A stretch of DNA of 64,000 nucleotides from an uncultured Lachnospiraceae bacterium (GCA_910586255.1 CAJUHR010000019.1:20177-84176), one strand, 5' to 3'. Numbered from the stretch's first letter, positions 43,622 through 52,498 are shown. Notes: generated by a model from the sequence alone, not told the origin. Numbers and translations: made by a program.

Positions 43622-44469
43622 CAAAAACCGTTGGGATGCGTATACAGACGATGATTCTTTTCGGAGCGTGCCTGCTTATCTGGCTGCCTCTTTTTCTTAT
43701 GGTGTCCGCATCCTTTATGCCGGAGGATGAGCTTTTGTGGCGATATCTTTCTCCTCTGGGCATAGGAAAGGCGCCGGTTCGGGCCGGGCTGATTCCCTCT
43801 TACCCGTCCTGGGAGGCATTGTCAGAGCTGCTTTTTCGGTCTCCAGGATTCTTTGTCATGTTCTGGAATTCCTGTATTCAGGTGTTTCCCATGCTATTGG
43901 GGCAGCTTTTGGTGGGGGCTCCGGCGGCATGGGCCTTTGCACGGTACTCCTTTCCGGGAAAGAGGCCTCTTTTTTGCGTATATATTTTGCTGATGGTCCT
44001 GCCTTTTCAGGTGACGCAGGTATCCAATTATCTGGTGCTGGACGGGCTGGGGCTTCTCGATTCCCACTGGGCCATGATTTTGCCGGGAATCTGGTCCACC
44101 TTTCCTGTCTTTATTATGACCCGTTCCTTTGAGGCGGTTCCCAAGGCTCTTTTGGAGGCTGCCTGTCTGGACGGAGCCGGGGAGGCGGAGACGTTTTTTC
44201 TGGTAGGGATTCCTGCCGGCTATCCCGGCATTGTGACAGCCCTGATGTTAGGCTTTATGGACGGGTGGAATGCCTTAGAGCAGCCCATGGCTTATCTGCG
44301 GGACGTAAGTCTCTGGCCTTTAGCCCTTTATCTGCCGGATATTGTGCAGGACAAGGCGGCTGTGGCTTTTGCGGCCGGACTGGTTATGATGATGCCGCCG
44401 GTGCTTTTGTATCTGAACGGACAGGGAGAGCTGGAGGAAGGGGTGGCGGCTTACGGAGTGAAGGAGTGA
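43618..44469 (+). CDS. Sugar-type ABC transporter permease (MalG-like)
   Basis: A 283-residue permease with six helices and the EAA loop LLEAACLDGAGEAETFFLVG near residue 177. The start at 43618 overlaps the previous stop and follows GGGGGAGA; the longer frame from 43552 would run through the partner gene. The C-terminus (GELEEGVAAYGVKE) lacks the usual GxxxGAVKG ending. Partner of the MalF-like protein. Confidence 0.87.
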   Translation: MTKTVGMRIQTMILFGACLLIWLPLFLMVSASFMPEDELLWRYLSPLGIGKAPVRAGLIPSYPSWEALSELLFRSPGFFVMFWNSCIQVFPMLLGQLLVGAPAAWAFARYSFPGKRPLFCVYILLMVLPFQVTQVSNYLVLDGLGLLDSHWAMILPGIWSTFPVFIMTRSFEAVPKALLEAACLDGAGEAETFFLVGIPAGYPGIVTALMLGFMDGWNALEQPMAYLRDVSLWPLALYLPDIVQDKAAVAFAAGLVMMMPPVLLYLNGQGELEEGVAAYGVKE

Positions 44470-44473
44470 ACCG

Positions 44474-46180
44474 ATGATGAAAGAAAAAAGGGGGCTGAAC
44501 TTGAAACGGATTTACAGAGGCTGTCTGGCGGGATTTTTTCTGGCAATGGTCTTAAGTACCCTGATTTCCCGGATTTATGACAGCATAACCGTTCCCAAGG
44601 TGGTTTGTCAGAGAATGAAGGAGAAAGCAGTGGAAAATGTGATTGAGGGAACCGGAGTGGTGAGAGAGACAAACCGGTTTTTTTGCACTGTTGTGCCCGG
44701 ACTGCGGGTGGCGTCTGTGACGGTGAAGCCGGGAAGCCATGTGAAGGAGGGGGAGGTACTGTTTTCTTATGATCTGGCGTTTCTGGAAAAAAAGAAGGAA
44801 GCTTTGGACAGGGAGCTTGAAGGGCTGCGCCTGGAACTGGAGGGGGAGAAAATTTCCGGTGAGGTATATCCGCAGGTCACAGAGCTTAATCTGGCCGAGC
44901 GGGAGCTTAAGCTGGCTCTGGAGAGGCTTGAGAAAGGACAGCAGGAATATGACCAGAAGGAAAGAGAATACGGCGAAGAGCTGGAAAGACTGAAAAGTGA
45001 GTATGAGAAAAAGCAGGCCATGACCAGGGAGGAGCTGTGGCTTTCCAAGGATCAGGAGGAGGAGGCAGTCCGACAGGAGCTTTCCTCTGCCAAGAGCTCC
45101 AGAAATGCCGCTCTTCGGGAGGCGGCCCGCAGAGTGGAGGATCTGGAGGAAAGGCTGGCCGAAATGAGAGAGGGAGACTATGACGAGGGGGAGATAGCCA
45201 GGACCGCAAGAGAGCTTGAAAGGGCCAGGGAGGATCAGCTGGCTTTGGAGGAGGACTGGGAGGACAGGATTGACGATGTGGAGTCCCGGATGGATTTGAT
45301 TGACGACAGGAATGAGCGGATTCTTTCCGGCCGTACCAGCTCTCAGGCTGCATTGCAGGAGGATTATGAGGCATCTGTAAGGCGGCAGGAGGCAGAGTGG
45401 AAGGAGGAGAAAAAGAAGTTGGAGGAGCTTAAAACTGCTGCGGAAAGTGCCAGCTGGAACGTGGAAATCGCCGCAAGGAGAGATGATTATACACGGATGG
45501 AAAATGAACAGAGACAGAGACTGTCCCTGTTAGCCAGGCAGAAACTGGAGATGAATATCAGGGATAAGGAGCGGGAGGCAGAAGAGCTTGCCGGCCTGAT
45601 TGCCGCCCGGGGACAGGTGGCGGCAGAGCGGGAGGGCACAGTGGTGGATCAGGAGATTGCGGCAGGGAAAACCAGCACCGGGGAGGAAAGGCTGTCGGTG
45701 GCGGCCGGCGGATTTGCCTTTGAAGGGGAATTTGAGAAGGAGGATCAGAAGGTGGCAGTGGGGGACAGGCTTTTAGTTCACATTCCAGGAGGAAACCAGA
45801 CCGAGGAGATGGCTATTGAGGAAATCAGTCTTCTGGGAGAAAAGGGAGTGTTTCGGGGAGAGATCCAGGAAAGAAATCTGCCTTTGGGGACAGTGACCGG
45901 GTATGAGTGCAGAAAGCAGTCCCAAATCTACAGACAGGTGATCCCCATACAGGCCCTGCGCAAGGATACCAAAGGATATTTCTGTCTGGTGGCCAGGCCA
46001 GGGCGGACGATTTTGGGGGAGGAATTTCGGGCAGAACGAATAGATGTGCGGGTATTGTATGAGGGCAGCGCGGAGGTGGCCGTGGAGGGAGGACTTCAGG
46101 CGGGAGATGCCATTATTGTCCGCAGCAGCCAGGTCATAGGAGCAGGAGATCGGGTGCGGGTGGCGGAAAGTGAGAAATGA
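44474..46180 (+). CDS. HlyD/RND-adaptor-like membrane fusion protein with long coiled coil
   Basis: A 568-residue protein with one N-terminal membrane helix (about 15-35). A lipoyl-like half-motif follows (VASVTVKPGSHVKEGEVLFSY near 80). From about 100 to 380 it is almost entirely Glu/Lys/Arg/Leu heptads, a very long coiled coil. The second lipoyl half and a barrel-like C-terminal domain follow (DAIIVRSSQVIGAGDRVRV at the end). Such adaptors span the space outside the inner membrane in efflux systems. Its presence in a sugar-importer-like operon is odd. AAGGAG precedes the ATG, 4 bp after the permease. Overlaps the next gene by 4 bases. Confidence 0.75.
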   Translation: MMKEKRGLNLKRIYRGCLAGFFLAMVLSTLISRIYDSITVPKVVCQRMKEKAVENVIEGTGVVRETNRFFCTVVPGLRVASVTVKPGSHVKEGEVLFSYDLAFLEKKKEALDRELEGLRLELEGEKISGEVYPQVTELNLAERELKLALERLEKGQQEYDQKEREYGEELERLKSEYEKKQAMTREELWLSKDQEEEAVRQELSSAKSSRNAALREAARRVEDLEERLAEMREGDYDEGEIARTARELERAREDQLALEEDWEDRIDDVESRMDLIDDRNERILSGRTSSQAALQEDYEASVRRQEAEWKEEKKKLEELKTAAESASWNVEIAARRDDYTRMENEQRQRLSLLARQKLEMNIRDKEREAEELAGLIAARGQVAAEREGTVVDQEIAAGKTSTGEERLSVAAGGFAFEGEFEKEDQKVAVGDRLLVHIPGGNQTEEMAIEEISLLGEKGVFRGEIQERNLPLGTVTGYECRKQSQIYRQVIPIQALRKDTKGYFCLVARPGRTILGEEFRAERIDVRVLYEGSAEVAVEGGLQAGDAIIVRSSQVIGAGDRVRVAESEK

Positions 46181-46863
46181 TGAACGGACTATATGAAAAA
46201 ACAGAGGGGAAGGCGCAAAAGAAAACAGGAAGGAAAGGATGGATAGAGGCGAAAAGAAAGACAATTTTCTGGATGATGCTCACAGCCGCTTTGCTTAGCG
46301 GAGCCGGAATGGCGGTTTCGGCGGCTGGGCTGTATCTGTTTTCTATGCCCTGCCGGCTGGAGGAGGATTGCACGGGCGCGGGGGTGGATGCTCAGACCAT
46401 AAAAAGGTGGGAGGAAAAGGAGAAAATCATGGACCGGGGGATCCTGGCCATAGCCGGGTGGCGGATGGAAAGAGGGGAGGAGGTCATCTCCTTAGGAACC
46501 GGAAGAAGGAAGCAGGCGCGGATCGTTGCGGTGTGCGGGTCCATGGAGCTGGTGTTTCCTGAAAGGATACTTTCCGGCAATTGCGGGGTGGTCGCAAATA
46601 AGGAAGGCTGCGTCTTAAGCAAAGGACTGGCGGATGCTCTGTTTGGCAGTGTGGATGTGGAGGGGGAGAAGATCTGTCTGCAGGAGACAGGCGGGGAGGA
46701 AAGTGATGGAGGGAGGAAAGCTTTTGTGGTGGTGGGGGTGATTGACAAGGAAGGGGAGTATCTCATGATTTATACGGAGAAGGGGACAATGGATCGTCTG
46801 GCTGTAAGCTTTAAGAACCGTTTTCAGGCAAGGGAGAAGCTTCGGGAGCTTTGGAAATCCTGA
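46177..46863 (+). CDS. Small membrane-anchored protein resembling the extracellular core domain of MacB-type proteins
   Basis: A 228-residue protein. One membrane helix near residues 29-55 is followed by an extracellular domain that includes GCVLSKGLADALFG and FVVVGVIDKEG. These resemble the MacB/FtsX periplasmic core, where a conserved ...ISxGLAxxLFG...VVGV order is seen. The three C-terminal helices of a real MacB permease are absent. The ATG overlaps the adaptor's stop codon, so it is the last gene of the coupled operon. The resemblance is weak and function is not established. Confidence 0.55.
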   Translation: MMNGLYEKTEGKAQKKTGRKGWIEAKRKTIFWMMLTAALLSGAGMAVSAAGLYLFSMPCRLEEDCTGAGVDAQTIKRWEEKEKIMDRGILAIAGWRMERGEEVISLGTGRRKQARIVAVCGSMELVFPERILSGNCGVVANKEGCVLSKGLADALFGSVDVEGEKICLQETGGEESDGGRKAFVVVGVIDKEGEYLMIYTEKGTMDRLAVSFKNRFQAREKLRELWKS

Positions 46864-46881
46864 TTAGCTATATTCGCGCCA

Positions 46882-46910
46882 TTGAAAACAGGCAGGAAGT
46901 ATGATATACT
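46882..46910 (+). promoter_or_regulatory. Strong predicted promoter upstream of the methyltransferase remnant
   Basis: TTGAAA (46882-46887), 17-bp spacer, TATACT (46905-46910). The -10 region lies in a small AAGTAT/ATACTT inverted repeat. It starts 19 bp after the MacB-like gene and precedes the AT-rich insertion, so it may originally have driven the DUF554 gene downstream. Confidence 0.6.
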
Positions 46911-46947
46911 TTCATTTAATTATTCAGTGAATGCAAAATTTAGAACG

Positions 46948-47121
46948 TCAATACTCTGCGGCTTGCTTAACGACCACATCTTCATCACATGACGGAACTA
47001 CATACAAGTTTCCGCAAAAGCAGTTATCATTTGAATCCTTTATTATTTCTATGCTTAGGGCGGCACTTTCGCATTTTTTTAGGAGAGGGCAGTAATTGTG
47101 ACTAATTATCTTCTTTATCAT
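46948..47121 (-). CDS. Small cysteine-containing ORF on the remnant's minus strand
   Basis: A 57-codon frame from an ATG at 47121 to TGA at 46948. It contains CPLLKKC and CFCGNLYVVPSC, a cysteine arrangement that could bind zinc. It overlaps the 5' end of the methyltransferase remnant and has no clear ribosome site. It may be a fragment of a former neighbour of the methyltransferase. I do not recognise it. Confidence 0.2.
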   Translation of the reverse strand: MIKKIISHNYCPLLKKCESAALSIEIIKDSNDNCFCGNLYVVPSCDEDVVVKQAAEY

Positions 47122-47660
47122 GCAGATGCACGAGATATGAGTTATATACCAGATAAAAGTGTACATTTGGTATTAACTTCTCCTCCGTATTTTAACCTAA
47201 AAGAATATCGAAAAGGAAAAAATCAGCTCGGTATATTAGAAAACTATCAGGATTTTATTGACGAACTTGAAAAAGTTTGGAAAGAGTGTTACAGAGTTTT
47301 AGTTCCGGGTGGTCGCATAGTTTGTGTAGTCGGGGATGTTTGCTTATCAAGAAAAAAGTATGGTCGTCATGTGGTGATGCCCCTTCACTCAGATATTGCC
47401 GTTTCGTGCCGCAAAATAATAGGCTAGTGAAAATGTTTTCTTTTGTTGGAGATACAGTTCTCGACCCGTTTTGTGGTAGCGGAACAACCATACTCGCGGC
47501 TATGAACACTGAAAGAAATAGTATTGGGGTAGAAACCGAAGCATTTTATTGCGATTACTCAATTAGGCGTATTGAAAATTCCCGAACCATATTTAATGAT
47601 TTTGCATTTCAATATATCGACTTAACAAGGAAAGAGGATTGCTATAAATCTCAGAATTAA
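47098..47660 (+). pseudogene. Site-specific DNA methyltransferase (N4-cytosine/N6-adenine), internally deleted
   Basis: The 5' part (47098-47427, GTG start after AGGAGAGGG) reads as the N-terminus of a beta-class DNA methyltransferase with catalytic TSPPYF near residue 28. It runs into a stop just after HSDIAVSCRKI. A second frame then reads the C-terminal part, RLVKMFSFVGDTVLDPFCGSG, with the SAM motif. About 100 residues normally between them, including the target-recognition region, are missing. The join is at about 47420-47430 and is also frameshifted. The DNA is clearly AT-richer than the surroundings, indicating transfer. The gene cannot make active enzyme. Confidence 0.85.
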
Positions 47661-47753
47661 TCGTGTTTCTAATGAGGCTTTATAAAAACAAAGAATTATC
47701 GAGGAGGATTTGCCCGGACAGACAGGGGCAGGGAAAAAGGAGAAAAGAAAACC

Positions 47754-48476
47754 ATGGCAGGACTGGGAACCTTAATCAACGTGGCGGGCATTCTTGCAGG
47801 CGGTTTTTTAGGCCTGATGTTTGGGAAAAGGATGGAAAAAAGGTATCAGGACAGCCTGATGATGGCCAATGGAATCTGTGTGTTGTTTCTGGGAATTGCA
47901 GGGACAATGGAAAAGATGCTTGCCGTAAAGGACGGGGTGCTAAAAAGCGGCGGCACCATGATGATGATCGGAAGTCTGGCTGTGGGAGCTCTGATCGGAG
48001 AGTGGCTAAACATTGAAAAGCATATGGAAGAGTTTGGCGTCTGGCTGAAGATCCGGACGAAAAGTGAGAAGGATACGGGGTTTGTGGACGGCTTTGTGAC
48101 AGCCTCCCTGACAGTCTGTATCGGCGCCATGGCGGTGGTAGGCTCCATTCAGGACGGAATTTATGGGGATTACTCGGTGCTTACGGCAAAGGCTGTGCTG
48201 GATCTGATTATTATTCTGGTGATGACAGCGTCCATGGGAAAGGGATGTATGTTTTCGGCTATTCCGGTGGCTGTCTTTCAGGGCAGCATCACCTTGCTTG
48301 CCCGGCTGGTGGAGCCTTTCATGACCGAGCTGGCACTGAATAATCTGTCTTTTGTGGGATCCATTCTGATCTTTTGCGTGGGTCTTAACCTGGTGTGGGG
48401 AAAGAAGGTGCGGGTGGCCAATCTGCTTCCGGCCATTGTGATTGCGGCGGCCTGGGCGTTTTTGCCGGTATCGTAA
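47754..48476 (+). CDS. DUF554 family membrane protein
   Basis: A 240-residue membrane protein with seven or so hydrophobic helices. Family features are the opening GTLINVAGILAGGFLG, GICVLFLGIAGTMEK near 45 and GFVTASLTVCIGAMAVVGSI near 120. DUF554 proteins (YdfK-like) are possible transporters of unknown substrate. AAGGAG precedes the ATG. It lies downstream of the methyltransferase remnant and 24 bp upstream of the alkyltransferase-like gene. Confidence 0.9.
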   Translation: MAGLGTLINVAGILAGGFLGLMFGKRMEKRYQDSLMMANGICVLFLGIAGTMEKMLAVKDGVLKSGGTMMMIGSLAVGALIGEWLNIEKHMEEFGVWLKIRTKSEKDTGFVDGFVTASLTVCIGAMAVVGSIQDGIYGDYSVLTAKAVLDLIIILVMTASMGKGCMFSAIPVAVFQGSITLLARLVEPFMTELALNNLSFVGSILIFCVGLNLVWGKKVRVANLLPAIVIAAAWAFLPVS

Positions 48477-48500
48477 TTTTGACAGGGAAATGAGGCTTTT

Positions 48501-48866
48501 ATGGATATTTACAGAAGAATCGGAGTTGTATGCAAAAGGATTCCCGAGGGAAGGGTAGCTACCTATGGGCAGATTGCCCTTCTGTGCGGAAAGCCGAAAA
48601 ATTCCCGCCAGGTAGGGTATGCCTTAAACCGCGGCCTGGCGGGGGAGGAGGCCAATGCTCACCGGGTGGTCAACAGCAGGGGGATTTTAAGCGGGGCTGC
48701 CAGCTTTGAGACCTTTGACATGCAAAAGCTCCTTTTGGAGCAGGAGGCAGTAAAGGTGGCATGGACACCAAAGGGCTGGCAGGTGGACTTAAAAAGGTTT
48801 GGGTGGAAAAATACCCTGGAGGATGCCGTAATGCTGCGGGAGCTGTTTGAGAGACAGGGAATTTAG
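48501..48866 (+). CDS. Alkyltransferase-like protein (MGMT family without the acceptor cysteine)
   Basis: A 121-residue protein of the O6-alkylguanine-DNA alkyltransferase DNA-binding fold. The helix-turn-helix region reads GRVATYGQIALLCGKPKNSRQVGYAL. The methyl-acceptor PCHRV of true repair enzymes is replaced by NAHRVVNSRG, so no alkyl group can be transferred. ATL proteins instead bind damaged O6-alkylguanine and hand it to nucleotide excision repair. In known ATLs the cysteine is usually tryptophan or alanine. GAGG precedes the ATG. Convergent with the kinase gene downstream. Confidence 0.85.
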   Translation: MDIYRRIGVVCKRIPEGRVATYGQIALLCGKPKNSRQVGYALNRGLAGEEANAHRVVNSRGILSGAASFETFDMQKLLLEQEAVKVAWTPKGWQVDLKRFGWKNTLEDAVMLRELFERQGI

Positions 48867-48899
48867 GAATAATACATCAGGTCATCTCTTGCAGATTTC

Positions 48900-50342
48900 T
48901 TAGCTGACCGGGCAGGAAAACCAGAAGCTGATTTTCCCCTCTGCACATTCCACTCCGTAAGTCATATCATGGGCATCCAGAATGGTTTTTACGATAGAGA
49001 GGCCGATGCCGGTACCTAAGCGGCGGCCGCTTTGATGCTGGCTGCGGTGATATCGCTCCCAAATCAGCTGACGCTCCGCCTTAGGGATCGGTTCTCCGGG
49101 GTTTATGACAGATACCCGGATCTGCTTTTTGTCCTGTTTTGCCAGTATGGTGATTGTTTGGCTATCCTTTGTGTGATTGATGGCATTATAGAGAAGATTA
49201 CGGATAACCTGGCTGATTTTTAGGGCGTCCAGATACAAGAGAAGCTCTTTGTCCGGACAGATAAGCTCAAGGGAAATCTGATATAAGGAGGCGCTGTGGC
49301 GGCAGAGAGCGATCTCTGAATCCAAAATCTCATACAGGCTGTACCAATCCTTTTTCAGCTGAATGTAGCCTGCCTGAAGCTGAGAATAGTCTAAAATATC
49401 GGTGACCATCTCACTCATGCGGCGGGTTTCGCTGATGATCAGATTTAAATCCTCCTCCCGTTTGGCGTCATCCCTCCAGGTAATATCCCGGATCATCTCC
49501 GCGTATCCTCCGATGACGGATAAGGGAGAGCGAAGCTCATGAGATACATTGGCAATCACCTCCTTGCGAAGCACATCCACCTTTTGTAAGGATTGTCCCA
49601 GCTGTTCCACCGAATCGGAAAGCTGTCCCAGCTCATCCTTGCGGCAAAGGCCGGGGCGGGCGGAGAAATCGTTGCGGATCAAACAGTCAACAGCCTCCTT
49701 GATCCGGAAAATCGGCCGGGTAAACTGGCGGGATAAAAGAAAGGCCAGCACGGAGGCAATGGCGGTGAGAAGAATCGTCATCAGAATCAGCTGTCTCCGG
49801 TTTAGGTCAAGAGTGGTTTTTAACATCAATACATTGTGGAGTATCACGAAGCAGGGCTCTCCCTCATAGGTAACCGGAAAGCCCAGCTCAAATCCGAAGA
49901 TCCGGTCCCGATGCTTGTTTGTCACCCGGTAGGGCTTGCCCTCTAAAAGCTCCTGAAACTGGGGCCTCCTTTTAATGCCGTTCCAGATCATCTGTTCTTC
50001 CCTCTGGTCTTTGACATTTACCTTATGGCCGGTAGAATACATTTCCAGCAGCTTTCCCTGCTGATTCATTAAAATCAGATCTCCGCCGGCCATGCGGCTT
50101 AAGGCAGAGAGCATACGCTCGTCATCAGCCAGATCCTGAGTAGTCAGGTCGTTCATTATGGGCTCAAGACGTTTCTCGGTGTCGTTTAAGGCCATTTTGG
50201 CGTAGCTTTGTTCAAACAGCCAGATCTGGGCCACCCACATAAATCCGATTCCAAAAAGCACCAGCACCATCATGATGGACCAGAGCTTAAACACGATCCG
50301 GCTGCCAGGCGCTTTTATCTTATGGTTCTTCTGTGTATTCAA
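48900..50342 (-). CDS. Sensor histidine kinase with HAMP domain
   Basis: A 480-residue kinase. Two membrane helices (about 15-35 and 185-205) enclose an extracellular domain. A HAMP linker follows (RQFTRPIFRIKEAVDCLIRN). The phosphorylated histidine is in NVSHELRSPLSVIGGY. The ATP-binding site includes YNAINHTKDSQ, GEPIPKAERQLIWERYHR and GTGIGLSIVKTI. It overlaps the response regulator gene by 23 bases, so they are translated together. The pair is divergent from the RND efflux operon. Confidence 0.92.
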   Translation of the reverse strand: MNTQKNHKIKAPGSRIVFKLWSIMMVLVLFGIGFMWVAQIWLFEQSYAKMALNDTEKRLEPIMNDLTTQDLADDERMLSALSRMAGGDLILMNQQGKLLEMYSTGHKVNVKDQREEQMIWNGIKRRPQFQELLEGKPYRVTNKHRDRIFGFELGFPVTYEGEPCFVILHNVLMLKTTLDLNRRQLILMTILLTAIASVLAFLLSRQFTRPIFRIKEAVDCLIRNDFSARPGLCRKDELGQLSDSVEQLGQSLQKVDVLRKEVIANVSHELRSPLSVIGGYAEMIRDITWRDDAKREEDLNLIISETRRMSEMVTDILDYSQLQAGYIQLKKDWYSLYEILDSEIALCRHSASLYQISLELICPDKELLLYLDALKISQVIRNLLYNAINHTKDSQTITILAKQDKKQIRVSVINPGEPIPKAERQLIWERYHRSQHQSGRRLGTGIGLSIVKTILDAHDMTYGVECAEGKISFWFSCPVS

Positions 50343-50994
50343 GCTTGTATCCCACCCCCCAGACTGTCTGAATCAGTTTTCGGTATTCTCCCAAATGCTC
50401 CCTCAGGGATTTGATATGGGTATCCACGGTCCGCACATCCCCGTAATAGTTGTAGCCCCACACAGTCTGCAAAAGCTTTTCCCTGGTCAGGACGATATTT
50501 TCGTTCTGGGAGAGCTTTAAAAGAAGATCAAATTCTTTGGGAGGAAGGTTCAGCCGCTGCTGCCGGATGGTGACCGTGCGGGAGGAGGGGATGATGGAAA
50601 GCTCCCCAAAAGTAATGGCGTCTGCCTGGCTTTTGCCGGCGCGCCGCAGCACGGCGCGGATCCGGGCCATCAGCTCCTTGGGGCTAAAGGGCTTTGGAAC
50701 ATAGTCGTCAGCGCCTAAGTCAAAGCCGGTCAGCCGGTCGTATTCTTCTTCTCTGGCAGTCAGCATAATGACAGGCACGCGGCTATCCTGGCGGATGGCT
50801 TCCAAAACCTGAAATCCGTCCATGCCGGGCATCATCACATCCAGAATGATCAAATCGAAATCCTTGCTTCCAAAAAACTTTAAGGCGGCTTCCCCGTCCT
50901 CAGCTTCGTCACAGGTAAAGCCTTCCAGCTCTCCGTAGGTTCTCACCAGCTTTCTCAAGTGGATATCATCGTCAGTGATCAACAAATTAGGCAT
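50320..50994 (-). CDS. OmpR/PhoP-family response regulator
   Basis: A 224-residue response regulator. Receiver aspartate in LIILDVMMPGMDG, switch lysine in DYVPKPFSPKEL. The winged helix ends VWGVGYKLEY, typical of the PhoP/OmpR group. Its likely target is the 11-bp-spaced repeat at 51076-51103 between it and the efflux operon. A minus-strand promoter (TTCCCT-17-TATACT, 51020-51048) lies just upstream, so it may also autoregulate. Confidence 0.92.
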   Translation of the reverse strand: MPNLLITDDDIHLRKLVRTYGELEGFTCDEAEDGEAALKFFGSKDFDLIILDVMMPGMDGFQVLEAIRQDSRVPVIMLTAREEEYDRLTGFDLGADDYVPKPFSPKELMARIRAVLRRAGKSQADAITFGELSIIPSSRTVTIRQQRLNLPPKEFDLLLKLSQNENIVLTREKLLQTVWGYNYYGDVRTVDTHIKSLREHLGEYRKLIQTVWGVGYKLEYTEEP

Positions 50995-51075
50995 AAAAAA
51001 TCCTCGCGTTTTTCTGTTTAGTATAGCATGTTTTTGGGGTGCAGGGAATGGGAGAATGGAAATTCTGCGGATTTT

Positions 51076-51103
51076 CTCACAGTTCGTTCACAGAAAACTC
51101 ACA
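51076..51103 (+). promoter_or_regulatory. PhoP/OmpR-type operator: three YTCACA repeats at 11-bp spacing
   Basis: CTCACA (51076), TTCACA (51087) and CTCACA (51098) start exactly 11 bp apart, separated by 5 bp. They resemble TT(A/C)ACA PhoP boxes of Firmicutes. The third repeat overlaps where a -35 box would sit for a -10 TATTCT at 51113-51118, the arrangement of an activator-dependent promoter. Confidence 0.6.
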
Positions 51104-51192
51104 AATTTTCAATATTCTGGGAGAGGCCGCAAACGGAATGAAATTGTGGGAGATAAAGGTCTGCCAGTCCGGGATATGCCTGGAAGGTTAGC

Positions 51193-52479
51193 ATGAAAAA
51201 GGTGTTATACAGTGATGTGATGATAAAAGAGAACGAAAAGCAGGAGGTTTTGGCGTTTATGAGAAAGAAAATGGTGGTTGCAGGTGTTTGCGCGGCTGCT
51301 TTGGCGGCGGTTGCCATGGGTTTTTTCCTGATGAGAGGGAGTCGGCAGAGCGGGGGAGGAATGAGAGGGGCCGGCGGAGGGCCGGGAGCCATGGTTCAGG
51401 AGGCATCGGTGACAGTGGTGAAGGCAGGGGTGCCTGTGAGAGGAAATCTGAGCTTGTCCACAGGGCTTACAGGCACGGTGGAGGCGGCGGATGTGGTTTA
51501 TGTCTATGCCAAGACCTCAGGGGATGTGACCGCGGTTCATGTGAAGGCCGGGGATGTGGTGACGGCAGGACAGGTGCTCTGCGAGATTGATACAGAGCAG
51601 GTGGATTCCGCACGCAATTCCATGGAGGCAGCCCGGGTAAATCTGAATCAGGCTCAGAGCAACCTGGAACGGATGCAGCTGCTTTATGCCAGCGGGGATC
51701 TGTCAGAGCAGGAGTATGAGCAGTATAACAGCACGGTAAAATCCTCCAGGCTTCAGTATGATTCCGCGAAGCTGGCCTATGAACGGCAGGTGGAGTACAG
51801 CACCATTACGGCGCCGATCGGAGGCCGGATTGAGAGCTGCGATGTGGAGGTCTATGACCGGGTGAGTCAGTCGGGACAGCTCTGCGTGATTTCCGGGGAG
51901 GGAGAGAGCCGGATTACCTTTTTTGTGACCCAGAGGATGATGAAAAACATCCGGGAGGGGGATACGGTTCAGGTGACCAAAAGCGGAAATACATATGAGG
52001 GATATGTCAGTGAGATCAGCAGTATGGTAGATGAGTCCAGCGGACTCTTTAAGGTGAAGGCGGAATTTGACAGTGGGGAGGAGATACCCATCGGAAGCAC
52101 GGTGAAGCTGAGCCTGGTGACAGAGCGGGCAGAAAACGCCATGCTGATTCCGGTGGATGCCATTTATTACAGCGGCGGAGACGGGTATGTTTATCTGTAT
52201 CAGGACGGCACGGCCAAGATGACACCGGTGGAGGTGGGATTGTATGATTCGGAATATGCCGAGATTCTGTCCGGCTTAAATACGGATGATATGGTGGTTA
52301 GCACCTGGAGCTCCAATCTCTATGAGGGGGCTAAGATTCGCTTAAAGGGAGAGGAAAGCCAGAACAGTATGCCGAAAGAAGGAGAACCGGGGGACGGCGA
52401 GAAAGGCCTGGCGCCGGAGGGAAAGCCTGAAAATGGCGAGAAGGGGCCGGAGGCCGGGAAAAACCGGCCGGCAGCATAA
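51193..52479 (+). CDS. RND efflux membrane-fusion (HlyD/MexA-type) adaptor
   Basis: A 428-residue adaptor with one N-terminal membrane helix (about residues 27-46 from this start). A lipoyl motif reads VHVKAGDVVTAGQVLCEID near 115. A coiled-coil hairpin (about 135-195) and STITAPIGGRIESCDVEV follow. The barrel and membrane-proximal domains complete it. The last 50 residues are a Gly/Glu/Pro/Lys tail. An in-frame ATG at 51259 is an alternative; GGAAGG favours 51193. It is 19 bp upstream of the RND pump gene and should connect the pump to a TolC-like partner. Confidence 0.88.
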   Translation: MKKVLYSDVMIKENEKQEVLAFMRKKMVVAGVCAAALAAVAMGFFLMRGSRQSGGGMRGAGGGPGAMVQEASVTVVKAGVPVRGNLSLSTGLTGTVEAADVVYVYAKTSGDVTAVHVKAGDVVTAGQVLCEIDTEQVDSARNSMEAARVNLNQAQSNLERMQLLYASGDLSEQEYEQYNSTVKSSRLQYDSAKLAYERQVEYSTITAPIGGRIESCDVEVYDRVSQSGQLCVISGEGESRITFFVTQRMMKNIREGDTVQVTKSGNTYEGYVSEISSMVDESSGLFKVKAEFDSGEEIPIGSTVKLSLVTERAENAMLIPVDAIYYSGGDGYVYLYQDGTAKMTPVEVGLYDSEYAEILSGLNTDDMVVSTWSSNLYEGAKIRLKGEESQNSMPKEGEPGDGEKGLAPEGKPENGEKGPEAGKNRPAA

Positions 52480-52498
52480 TCGGAGGAGGCAAAAAGAA

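Noticed and set aside
47663..48016. 117-codon frame overlapping the DUF554 start
   Set aside because: Basic, Gly/Lys-rich shadow of the DUF554 reading frame.
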